A program made the position numbers and the translations under genes. Source: Coniella vitis (taxonomy: Eukaryota; Ascomycota; Sordariomycetes; Diaporthales; Schizoparmaceae). From it: 64,000 bases of DNA. The stretch lies in the NCBI GenBank assembly GCA_011317545.1, contig WUJK01000006.1:1116001-1180000 (forward strand), written 5' to 3'. The notes beneath the pieces are model-generated. The model saw only the letters and a list, made by a program, of their open reading frames with translations. It was not told the DNA's origin and did no database searches. This document shows, piece after piece, positions 23,558 through 33,588 of the stretch (positions are counted from its first letter, which is position 1; every line of letters starts with the position of its first letter).

Positions 23558-24788
23558 TCATAGTTTTGCCGAGGTCTTGATGAACTGCGATCCTCTCTGT
23601 AACGAGGCAGCGGCATCGTTCACAAACTCATCCACAATCGCCTTGGCACTCTTTTGCTCATTGCACACGGCAGCAGCCTTGCCCATCAAGAAAGGCCGGA
23701 ATTGATCCATGAGCTCATCAATGTCGACTTCGCCATCAGTGGCACCGGCAGCCCCCTCCATGCCCTTTGGGGGTTGCGTCATCTCGCCGCTCATGACCTT
23801 ATCGAGGTCAGCTTCATAGGGTAGGACACCCTTTGCCGTTAGCTCCCTGATCTCGGATTGGCGTTCTGTTTCCCAGTTGACAATGTAAGGATTCTTGCGC
23901 ACGCGCAGCGGACGGCCTGTGAAGATGAGGGTGCGGATTGTGTCGTCGAAGCCAGCGGTGCGCACGGCCTCCTTGTGGCTGTCGGGAGCACCGGCCTCGT
24001 CGCACAGCACAAAACGAGTGCCGACCCAAACGGCCGACGCGCCCATCATCAAACTAGCGGCGAGCAGGTTGCCGTTGTGAATGCCGCCTGCGGCAATCAC
24101 CTGCACAGGCTGCTTAGTCAGCGGGCTCGTGTGGCCCTTCACGGCGTCGACGACAGCGGGAATAAGGATGGTTGTGGGAACATCGCCCGTGTGGCCGCCT
24201 CCTTCACCCCCCTGTGCGCAGATAATATCGGCTCCAAGCTCCAGACACTTCTTGACGTGCTTGGGGTGGCCAATCATGTTCATGTAGAGGATGCCGTGCT
24301 GATGCAGGCGGTCGACAACGTGCTTGGGGGGTACGCCGACGGCACTGACAAAGAGCTTGGCGCCTTCTTCTATGACAATGTCAATGAGCTGGTCCAGCTT
24401 GCCCTTTGTGTAGTCATAGTTCGTCTTGCGGGCGCTACCGCCGACCTGTGGGAGTAAGAGGTCGACGCCAAAGGGGCCCGACTTGTCGTCGAGGAACGAC
24501 TTGAGCTCGGCGATCTGGTCGCGCAGCATGTCTGGGGTGTAGTTGACGCCGCCAATAACACCCAAACCACCGGCGTTCGTGACGGCCGCTGCCAACTTGG
24601 GCCCAGCAGCCACGTTCATGCCGGCGAGCAGAATGGGGTGGTTGATCTTGAAGAGATCGGTAATGGGGGTGCGGATTTTCTCTATAGGTGAAGGATGATG
24701 ATTAGCGAAATGGTGCTCTCTGTCATGTCATGTTGTTCCTGTGTGAAGGAAAGCGCAAAAGGCAGCAAGACTCACGTGGTGAGGCCAT
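23558..24788 (-). CDS. Nitronate monooxygenase (2-nitropropane dioxygenase family) with C-terminal AKL
   Basis: Two exons: a 13-nt first exon 24788-24776 (MASP plus one base) and 24681-23558, 378 residues. The start is set by the ATG, the GTGAGT donor and the restored family N-terminus RTPITDLFKINHPILLAGM. Features of the FMN-dependent TIM-barrel family are visible: NAGGLGVIGG, AQGGEGGGHTGDVPT, the phosphate-binding VIAAGGIHNG and ASAVWVGTRF. These enzymes oxidise alkyl nitronates such as propionate 3-nitronate to keto acids and so detoxify nitro compounds. The protein ends in SAKL; a terminal AKL fits the peroxisomal PTS1 consensus, so a peroxisomal site is inferred. Fungi often have several paralogues, and the natural substrate cannot be fixed from sequence. 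The gene is divergent from the folate gene downstream. Confidence 0.93.
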
Positions 24789-25881
24789 CGTGACGGTCTG
24801 GGTGGTAATGGTTGGACTGAGGCGATGGATGTGGTTGCTATGTAGACGATCTGAGCAAGGATTTGACGGATACGTTGCAAAAATAAAAGACCCGCAAAAC
24901 AGAATGAGAGGTAGATAACAAAAACGCAAGAATAAGAGAGGACGAAGACTAGATCAGGAACGGCCCCAGGGTGAAAAGTCCGGGGAAATTGGGGGGATAT
25001 GAAGACGGTAAGTCTGGGGTAACAAGTGTGTGACTTGTTTGCACTAAAGAGCTAAAGAGTGTGGAGCGCAAGCCGAGGCACCTGCCGTAGCAAGGTCGAC
25101 GTTGGTGGCTCGGTGAAATCTGCCGAGGCTCGACCAGTATTGCCTGTTTGGGAAACCAAGTCTGTACTATGTACATAGTACTTGGGTGCACAAAGTACCT
25201 TGCTTAGTACAGCATTATGTACACTGGTTCAACCGCACGGTTGGGCAGCACAGGTATTTGGGATCCCTAAGACGTCTCAAAGGATGGAACTGTGCCATGA
25301 TACAAATTGTTTTAGCATACATTGCTATGAATATACCTACGCAGGCTATAGTAGCTACAAAGTACCCTCCGTTCAAAGCGGCTACTATATAAGCAAGCTT
25401 AAGGGACCTGGAGATGTACCTGCTGGCATTCTGAAAACTATGTAACCATCTTGTGTTGACGTTTCATGCCATGATTCTGCCATGAATATGGGCTGGTATA
25501 CCACAATACGGCGTGTATCGGGGGCCATGCTGTCATGCAGCATCTCGACATGATGTCCGTACCTGATAGCCTGATATTGAGACTATCCCACCTGCCCACT
25601 TACCGTCAGACGTCCTGCAGAGGATGCTTCAGCAGGTCACATCGCACTCCAGCGGATGCCCACCCCACTAATAACCGCCCCCAGCGCCAGAATTTTGCGG
25701 GTCTCAGTGCGATGAGAAGTTTGACCAGGCGGGGTCCTGATCCTTCGAATGCGGCCCTTGTCAGACAAACCTGAACCCTCGACCTTGTCGGACTATTTTT
25801 TTTTTTTTTTTAATTTTCTTTTTCTATCCCGGCTATTAGTATCCTCCAAAGCACCCTGCGACGTCCCAATCAAACAAGGCA
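24789..25881. promoter_or_regulatory. Divergent intergenic region between nitronate monooxygenase and folate genes
   Basis: About 1.1 kb with no supported gene. It holds both promoters and a perfect 18-bp palindrome, GTACTATGTACATAGTAC (25164-25181), followed by partial copies to about 25225. A T tract at 25797-25811 lies about 70 bp before the folate-gene ATG and may belong to its leader. Confidence 0.5.
25164..25181. repeat. Extended perfect palindrome (18 bp) of the dispersed motif
   Basis: GTACTATGTACATAGTAC is a perfect palindrome and the longest exact copy I found in the window. It lies midway between two divergent start codons (24788 and 25882). Confidence 0.88.
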
Positions 25882-27721
25882 ATGAGGAGCAGTCAATTGC
25901 TCCCCGTCTTCTCCTCGGGCTCTCGACCTTTTCACCATGCAGCTGCACGACTAGCACTGGCCCCCATCCGCCTCCCAGGCACTGCAGCAGCACTTACTAA
26001 CAGAAAATCCTTTTTCTCTACTGCCCGGCGACTTTCCAGAGTCAAGGACCAGAAGCAGGACCGGAACTCGAGACACGCGCCCAAGAAGGCTTTTACGCGA
26101 TACACATTTCCCAAGGAGATTCGCATCGAAAGGGCGAGCGACATGGCGACTGATAAGCCCCAACGCACCCGGACGGCGTATATCGCCCTCGGCAGCAATT
26201 TGGGCGATAGGATAGCCGAAATTGAGCGAGCCTGTCGTGAGATGGATGCAAGAGGCATTCGGGTCAAGAGGACCAGCAGTCTGTGGGAGACGGAGCCAAT
26301 GTACTATGCCGACCAGGACCGCTTTGTGAATGGGGCTTGTGAGGTACGGTCAACTTTGTTTGTTGCGAGCATGGCATGCAGGCTTGGCCTGAATCAAAGC
26401 CGGTGTCCAATCAGCTTACACGAAATAGGTAGAGACGACTCTGGAGCCACTTGAGCTGCTGGACCAGCTTCAGGAGATAGAGAGGCTCATGGGCCGCGAA
26501 AAGCTCATAGACAAGGGACCGCGCAACATTGACCTCGATGTCCTGCTGTACGACAACGAGACAGTCAGCCACGAGAGACTCGTCATTCCACATGCCGGCA
26601 TGTTAGAACGGGAATTTGTCCTCCGTCCCCTAGCAGAGTAAGTGCACAATGAAAGCCCAACCGATCGGGACATGCAACGAAGCTCACCAGACGCAAGACT
26701 CATTCCTACCAAGGCCATCTTTCCGAAGAACCCCTGGAAGTTTACTCAGGATTATCTCAACGAGCTCCCACCCTCTCACCCGCCTTTCACCACGATGACT
26801 CCACTGTCCAGCGCACAACCACCTCTGCAAGCGCTGAAATCCTCCCGCAAAACTCATGTCATGGCCATCTTGAACATGACGCCGGACTCCTTTTCCGATG
26901 GCGGCACTCACGCCACCACGCCCCTAGCCGACACCATCCGCTCCTTCATCAGCTCTGGCGCTACCATGATTGACGTGGGTGGCCAGTCAACTGCCCCACA
27001 ACGACCGGAAGTGACGGTCGAAGAAGAATTGAGCAGAGTAGTACCAGCCATCAAACTCATCCGCTCTCTGCCTGAAGCCAAGGACGTCTTGATTAGTGTC
27101 GATACGTATCGCGCATCTGTGGCCGAAGCGGCGGTCCAGGCTGGCGCAGACATCATCAACGATGTCTCTGCCGGTGCTATGGATCCAGAGATGTTGGCGA
27201 CAATGGCGAAGTTGGAGAAGACCGTCTGCTTAATGCACATGCGCGGCACTCCAGCAACAATGAGCAGCCTAAACACGTACGGAACCTCGTCTGCCAGCTC
27301 CAGCGACAGCGACGAAGCCAAGGCTGCCCCCAAGGATGACGATGGCCTGATCCCCACGATAGCCAAGGAGCTCCTCGAGCGTGTAGCTGCGGCTGAGGCA
27401 GCTGGCATTCGCCGCTGGCGCATAGTCCTCGATCCAGGCTTGGGCTTTGCAAAAGTCGGAGCACAGAACCTTACTATTCTGCGACATTTGCGCGTCCTGA
27501 GGGAATGGCCTGGTTTACAAAACCTTCCCTGGTTGGTAGGCTCGAGCAGGAAGAGTTTTATCGGCAAGGTCACTGGCGTGGCGAGGCCGGCCGAGCGCAT
27601 CTGGGGCACGGCTGCCACAGTCGCTGCTGCTGTGGAAGGCGGTGCTGACATTGTGCGTGTGCATGATGTAAACGAGATGGGCCAAGTCGTGAGAATGAGC
27701 GATGCGATTTGGAGATACTGA
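25882..27721 (+). CDS. fol1: Folate biosynthesis bifunctional protein: HPPK-DHPS, no DHNA domain
   Basis: Three exons: 25882-26343, 26429-26637 and 26683-27721, 569 residues. HPPK (6-hydroxymethyl-dihydropterin pyrophosphokinase) is shown by ALGSNLGDRIAEIERA and the Mg-binding GPRNIDLDVLLYD. DHPS (dihydropteroate synthase) follows, with ILNMTPDSFSDGG, MIDVGGQSTAPQRPE, SVDTYRASVAEAA, IINDVSAGAMDPEML, LDPGLGFAK and GSSRKSFIGK. Together they make 7,8-dihydropteroate. Yeast Fol1 also carries an N-terminal dihydroneopterin aldolase; here the first 95 residues or so are instead Arg/Ser-rich and presequence-like (RKSFFSTARRLSRV), and DHNA is absent. A second in-frame ATG at 26143 lies just before HPPK and could start a shorter cytosolic form. 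Intron 2 is only 45 nt; the upstream frame ends in TAA without it, so some splice is required, but its exact acceptor is less certain. Confidence 0.93.
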
Positions 27722-28839
27722 GCGGGACAGTATCACTGGACCATATTCTCATCGTATACATGCACACGGTCTACGATTTGTGAGTCCTGCAGATACGTCG
27801 AGAACGGGTCACTTTCAGACTGTCTATTCCTTCAGAAGACCTGAAAAATGGAAAATCAACGAGGAACTTGAAAGCAAAGCTGCACCTGAACTTGCACCTA
27901 TAATACCAGAGCTTACGAAGATGAGGCAAGTCAGAAGCGGCTGTACGGTTTACTGCGTCACCAGATTTTGGATGTGATCTGCTCTGCGAGTTGAGATTGT
28001 TGAGGATCTTGAAATCCCAGACGCGGGCGACAATGATGGCATGTAGAATTAACCCAAAAGCACAAGTCGACTTCTGGCGTTTCGCAAAACATGCGGACTG
28101 CCGAACATCTATCATATAGAATTATTTATGCTCATATACTGATTCTGCGAAAGGATTTCGTCATGCCTGCTCAACCCATGCTTTGAAGTCGTATGAAGCT
28201 CATCCAGTCAGGGCTGCCATGAAGTTAAAAGTGGGGCAGGCGGTTGCGCTTTCCACATGAGCTGAGTCATCACCTGCTGCTGTCTCCCTCACTTTTCACT
28301 TGAGACAGCGAGTCCTCACGTCAAGCAAGCCATTCTCACTCACATTTACTCACCGTGTTGCTGCAGCATCGGCGTTTGACTTTTTCTTTATTCCATTTCA
28401 TCACGTTACTTCTCGATTGGTCCGTCCGACACATAATCGATGTGCACACGGCCAAAGAAATGAGTCCTTTGTTTGATTGAGTGGCAGTTTATCACTCACT
28501 CTCAGGTCATCCACTCACCTTAATGTTGTGCCTATCAAGGATCTTCATCTGAATCGAGCCAGCAATCTTCGACTTCGCGTAAGCCAATCGTTTGCTCCCA
28601 CCCGCCAGCCAAAAGAGTCAGAAGGTGCGACTGCCACATCTGACCTTTATCGACAACAGAGTTTTCAGGTGTGTTTTCCAACTGCCCCCCCCCCCCCCCC
28701 TCAACCGATTTGCCGTTCTGTCCCAGCAGAGTTCTTTTCTCCTGACCATAGTTCTCACGAATCTCTTCTTAGTTCCCGACCACACCATTGTATTTTGCCA
28801 TTACTGTACCCAGAATACGACCGACACAAACCTCAGACA
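27722..28839. other. Intergenic region before the BTB-bromodomain gene
   Basis: No supported gene. The frame of the next gene stays open upstream to about 28477 but contains no ATG before 28840 and crosses a run of C residues at about 28685-28700, so I treat it as leader. Confidence 0.55.
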
Positions 28840-30247
28840 ATGAGCGCCCCGCCAGACGCGCCGGCTGAGCAGCTTGGTGATCAGCCCGTCGGAGAAGTCA
28901 CTACAGCTTCTTCCGTTGCTCTTAGCCAGGAAACCTCAGGCCAGCCCAGTGCCCCGGTCAACTCAGACGCCCAAGACACGCGCTCCGCCGTATTCTCCTG
29001 GCTCGAGCCACACGCACAATTTGTGGTGATCCTCGTCGGTCCCGAAGAAATTCCTTTTGGGATCCAAAAAGACTTTCTGTGCGCAAAGTCAGCCTACTAC
29101 CAAAAGTACTTTGCGTCTGAGGCCAACCAGAACTTGGAGTCCGTTGTCAGACTGTCTGACGTGTCTGTGGAGGTGTTTGGCTTCGCGCAACATTACATGT
29201 ACACGAGCTCTGTGCTCCCTCATGATGCTGCCATGCCAGACTACGCGATCCTACTTGGGGTGTGGAAGCTTGGACATGCGCTAGAAATTGACGGCCTCTG
29301 CGACCAAACGCTCGAAGCCATGGAAGAAGTCCGGCATGCAACGCAGAGTATACCTGGCGCTGCATTGATAACACAGGCATACGAGGAAACGCCCGAGGGC
29401 TCGTCGATTCGCGAGCTTCTTCTCGAATGGGTGGTTGAGTATATTCGATCCTCGGAAAGTAATGCCACCTTTGCGAAGTCCTTGCCTAAAGCCGTGCTAC
29501 AATCATTGGTGATGGTGATGAGCAAGCCAGACACGTCGTCCGCAGCCAACCTCGCTAGTGGTGGTGCCACTGCAGTCACACAAGCACTGCCGCAGCGCAA
29601 AATAGTGCATTACCTGGACCCAGAGGATGAAGAAGAGGAGGTTCCGGCTTATGTGCTCCCAAAGAAACCTCGCCGCTCCGAGGCCTATCAGAACGGAACA
29701 GTGAGCAAATCTGGAACTAAAAAGCCCAAGGCTCCTGCTTCTGTTGCAAAGCCTGTTGCTCGCCGTCGAGTCCACGCTGCCAACGGAGAGCAGCAAGAAT
29801 TCACGGCTGCACAGAAGCTGCTATTCTGCCAAGATTTGTTGACGCGCATGCTGTCAGGCCCAGGTGAGGAATATACGCTGCCTCCTCTTTGATCCAGCAC
29901 AGAAATTCAAGCTGACATGATGCCTCTTGGTAGGGTTTTGGACTCGCTTGGTCGGCCCGTTCAAAGATCCTGTGGACCCTGTCCGGGACAATGTCCCCGA
30001 CTATTTGGAGAGAATCTCAAAGCCAATGGATTTGACTACGATGAAGACCAAGCTGGACACCAATCAGTACAAGAACGAGCAAGAGTTCCTTGCAGACATG
30101 AATCAGATCTTCGCGAATTGCAAAACCTACTGGAAGCCTACTGATGCCATATGGGCTCATTGCGAAAAGCTTGAGAAGACGTTTCAGGATAAGTACTCGC
30201 AAATGAACAAATGGCTCTCTAAAATGGAGGGAAACGAAGAGCACTAG
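28840..30247 (+). CDS. BTB/POZ-bromodomain protein
   Basis: Two exons, 28840-29863 and 29934-30247, give 445 residues. Residues about 56-160 form a BTB/POZ-like fold (HAQFVVILVGPEEIPFG, DFLCAKSAYYQKYF, VRLSDVSVEVFGFAQHYMYT). A helical middle part and a charged linker with basic nuclear-localisation-like stretches (KKPRRS, KKPKAP, ARRRVH) follow. Residues about 325-440 form a bromodomain: GPFKDPVDPVRDNVPDYLERI, KPMDLTTMKTKLDTNQY and NQIFANCKTYWKPTDAIW. The Asn of the canonical YN pair that binds acetyl-lysine is Trp408 here (codon 30131-30133), so classical binding is doubtful. BTB domains dimerise or recruit partners, so a chromatin-associated adaptor is inferred; I know no characterised orthologue. 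The intron falls within the bromodomain and both sides are needed for it. A 169-codon ORF starts 52 bp downstream. Confidence 0.9.
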
Positions 30248-30298
30248 TATTCCTCGCCGCTTCATCAAAAGATTTCTGGTGCTGGTGGCTCATCGGAT

Positions 30299-30808
30299 AT
30301 GTCAGCCACTTTGCCATCAGTCAAGCCAGGCTTACTGCGCACAGAATTTCATAACTTGCTCAACTGCAACACAAAAAATCCGCCCTATGTTGCAAACCAA
30401 CATTGCTCAGCCATCGAGGCACGAAATATCGCTAGAGGTTGTCTGGCTCACCCTATTTCAGACGATTCTGGCATTCGACGAACATCAGCCCCGCCACTAT
30501 TGCAGAGACAGTTTGGGCACGGCTCCTCAATCCAGTTCCATCCCGATCTCGAGAATGATCCAAGATTGTCTGACGAGCCTGATACAGACGATGGGCAGAG
30601 CGAGGAATTCAGTTACGAAGAACACTCATCAACGAATCTGCATGCAAGCACTAGGTCATCAGTTGTTGAAGACGACGAAAAAGAGAATGAGGTAGAATCT
30701 GCGCCAGCATCTCAACGTCTCACGCGTTCTCATGCCAAAATAACTGGGAGAAAACCGACTGTCAGAATGGCCCAGGACTGGCGATCTGACGACCCTTGGC
30801 ACATGTGA
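30299..30808 (+). CDS. Small hypothetical protein, acidic and disordered
   Basis: An uninterrupted 169-codon frame begins with ATG 52 bp after the stop of the BTB-bromodomain gene, same strand. It is rich in Ser, Asp and Glu in the middle (PDTDDGQSEEFSYEEHSS, EDDEKENEVESA) and ends in a basic then aromatic stretch (GRKPTVRMAQDWRSDDPWHM). I recognise no domain. The composition is protein-like and the gap is very short, so it may be a small gene, a second cistron-like frame in the 3' UTR of its neighbour, or chance. I tried one splice that would join it to the upstream frame and the phase did not match. Confidence 0.4.
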   Translation: MSATLPSVKPGLLRTEFHNLLNCNTKNPPYVANQHCSAIEARNIARGCLAHPISDDSGIRRTSAPPLLQRQFGHGSSIQFHPDLENDPRLSDEPDTDDGQSEEFSYEEHSSTNLHASTRSSVVEDDEKENEVESAPASQRLTRSHAKITGRKPTVRMAQDWRSDDPWHM

Positions 30809-32363
30809 AAACGCGAAAGAGTATCGCATGGTTCGATGGGTTGGTTGACTGTCGTTTGACAAAGTCGAAATGCGTTTGATGCTAAGTCTATACTAATGAG
30901 TTGTTGATGAGGTGATCATGTGTGCTGTCATATGTTGAGAGTGTGTTATATGAATTTGAATGGCTTCTGTCAAAGATTGACGTTGGCTCTGGAGAAGAAT
31001 TTGTATTCAATTGTGGGCTTGGCAAATATAGCGAGTGTAGGGCTAATAGATTATTCATAGAAAATACACAGAGTAATAGAGCAACTCGTGCCTCGAACAT
31101 GCATGAATAGAGAGAGAGAGAGAGAGAAACCAGTCTCAATCGATGCCTTTGCATTCCCTCAACATTTCTGATGCCATCGACGGGCCTTTTCTCGGCGGTA
31201 CTCTGAGCATTGACTCTTGTGCCAAGTCGGTCGGCCAACTGGGGGATTCTGGGGTACATGGCCTGAGTTTTGAAAGGAGGCTATGCTTCCTAGTATGACG
31301 GTAGAACAAGGATTCAGCTCTGATATGTACAGCGCTGTTTTAAGAGCAAAACGAAGGGGCTTCTTTCGCCGATTTAGCTCAATCTGAGGTGCTGCGTTTC
31401 CGTCCTGTTGGAGTTCCGGTGACCCGGCTCTCTGTCACCTTTCACATACTCTGGTTCGAATAACGTTATCTACCCCAGCCTGGCACTATTGGATACAATG
31501 AGGGCGGGTCTAAATAGCAGTGGGAGTGGCCTGGGTTTGAACATGGCCAGCGACAGGTAGATGGATGGATGGTGTTCAAACAGCGTATACATGGGACTCC
31601 ACAACAAATTGTGGCGAATCGATACGGGGAAGAGACAAACAAGCAAATAAAAACAAACTTGACAAGCAAAAACAAACAGAAGAATAGCCTGGAAAGGAAC
31701 CCAAGAACTGACACTGTGAGCGTTGCGGGATCTGCGTGCAAAAATTGACCTTAAAAATAACTTTAAATGTCCCTCAACTGCTATTTTTTCTTTCCTGTCA
31801 AATCTATTACATGTTTACTGTACGTATGGGCGCCGGCACGAGGGAAATCGAGATTCCAGGACCTTGGTAAACTGTGTAATGACTGCATAAGCCAAGCTTG
31901 AGTATGCACAATAGAAAACACAATATACTATGCTGTGTATGTACTAACCCCGTGGGGAAAAGGGCCGAAGTTCTACGCGGCCCATAGCAAAGAGAGGCTA
32001 CATAGTATACTGTGGAAGGAAAAGAAGGTTTTAGACTTGTACACGCTGGGCAACTTGTCCCGGGGAAGTGGATAGAGGACGTGCTAGAAGAAGTCACTAG
32101 TGCCCGTGTCCCTTGGCTTTGAATGTTGGGGGTTGTGGACATATGGGCCCTGAGTGGCAACGGGACTGGCTGTGTCTGTCTGTGGGTTCTCTTTTCTAAT
32201 TTATCTACATCTCTCTCTTTTTGTTAAGGGGGGGGGGGGTGGGCTTTCAGCGATCAAATCTACTCTATATGCTAGCCGCAAGCAAGAGTCTACAACTCGG
32301 CAGTTGTTGCTTGTTATGCTTGCAATAGCATAGGACGCCTTCGGGGATTGGCTCTCGAACGCT

Positions 32364-32368
<5 letters not shown>

Positions 32369-32399
<31 letters not shown>
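32369..32399. repeat. TG dinucleotide microsatellite
   Basis: About 15 TG units in gene-free DNA; the frames crossing it are artefacts. Confidence 0.95.
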
Positions 32400-32400
<1 letters not shown>

Positions 32401-33223
32401 GTCGAATAAAGTGAGGATTCTTATCTGTGCAATAAGTTGGCCACAGACCAGCCACACTCGTGTCCCTCGAACCATAGACCTGACTCGTCAGCCGAAACCC
32501 AAGGCATTCGAAGCGGTGTCTACTGGCCGCGATCAGGAATCCAACAGCCACATCACAGGATAACAACAAAGCAAGCCACATCGCAAGATCCTTCGCTCAA
32601 ACACGTGGGCCAGACTGGAGACGCTTGGCTTCCCTTGACCCAAACCCCAAACCCCAGACCCCGGACCCCAGAATCAAGACTCTCTCGGCATTCACGTGAC
32701 CCTCTACCAAGCCATCTGCATAAGTGCTAAGCAACGGCTCCGTCCGGGGTCCCCTTTACGTCGTGGGAGGCAAATTGACAGCCGAGCAATTGAGCGCCTC
32801 AGTCGTACTCAGGTAGTCACCAGCTTCAAGATGTCCCGAGTATTCGTACGGCACTTATTTGTTGGTTTCATGGCATGATTTTGCACAGCACTCTGCTGTC
32901 AACTTCCAAAATGACGTCCACTGACGTGCTGAATCAAGAATTCCACAGACCGTTTCGTCGGACTTGGACTTTGCATAGTCGTCGCTTTGCTCTGAATTCA
33001 CAAATAAGTACACAAATAATTGCTGAAACTGAAAGGAAACCGACCTCTCCAGATGGCTGTGAGCTTTTGTGGCTTCCAGAACAAGGCCTGACAGCCCCAT
33101 CCCGTCGGCGCGAAATTGGTCGGGACTAGGCCAAGAGAGACTTTGGGCACAGACATCTTGGCTCTCCGACTAGCTGCGATGACCGGCAAAATCTGCGCTG
33201 TTGCCAAGATTTATAGTGTGCCA

Positions 33224-33298
33224 CTGGGGAATGGGCAGCCATCTTACCCCAGACACACAGACCATCGTGAATTGCGGAGGCGTGGGCCAGGTCTGGGG
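33224..33298. promoter_or_regulatory. Cluster of CreA-like SYGGRG sites upstream of the sugar transporter
   Basis: Four matches fall within 75 bp: CTGGGG at 33224-33229, CCCCAG (reverse orientation) at 33247-33252, GCGGAG at 33274-33279 and CTGGGG at 33293-33298, about 300 bp before the transporter ATG. Known CreA targets tend to carry paired sites. The consensus is short and common in GC-rich DNA, so this is suggestive only. Confidence 0.3.
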
Positions 33299-33588
33299 CG
33301 ACGGCGACGGCGACACAGTCTGCTGAGGCCGCTCAAGAAGGGCGAAACAATAACAGAGATATAAAAGCAGCTGGACGGACCGGTCGCATTGTGAAGAATG
33401 CCCAAGATGAAGTGACCAGCATCCTCATCATCTGCACTTTCCCCATTTTCAAAGCCTTCCTCTTCAGGCCCTTTTGCTACCCGAGGGGCTTCTTGTGAGC
33501 TTCTTGTGGCCCTTCTATTCCACGCACATCTCGTTTTTGAGTGCTGCCTCGTATCTTGTTGCTTCGGCCTCTAGGTCTTTCAGTCAAG

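Larger units (their letters stand above)
30809..33588. other. Gene-free region before the sugar transporter
   Basis: No supported gene in 2.8 kb. An AG repeat lies at about 31111-31127, a C/A-rich run at 32638-32671, a G run near 32229 and a TG microsatellite at 32369-32399. Partial palindromic motifs occur around 31999-32010. The last 400 bp include several SYGGRG matches (separate entry). Confidence 0.55.

Noticed and set aside
25882..25899. Idea that the two folate genes (25.9 and 48.9 kb) form a cluster
   Set aside because: They are about 21 kb apart with unrelated genes between and separate promoters; shared pathway is probably coincidence.
31448..31462. B-box-like sequence GGTTCGAATAACG suggesting a tRNA
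   Set aside because: The 3' half of the B box does not match the consensus and no A box, acceptor stem or anticodon arm can be folded upstream.
32638..32671. CCCAAACCCCAAACCCC-like run resembling telomere repeats
   Set aside because: The fungal telomere unit is TTAGGG (CCCTAA); these units differ and are irregular, so it is just a C/A-rich tract.
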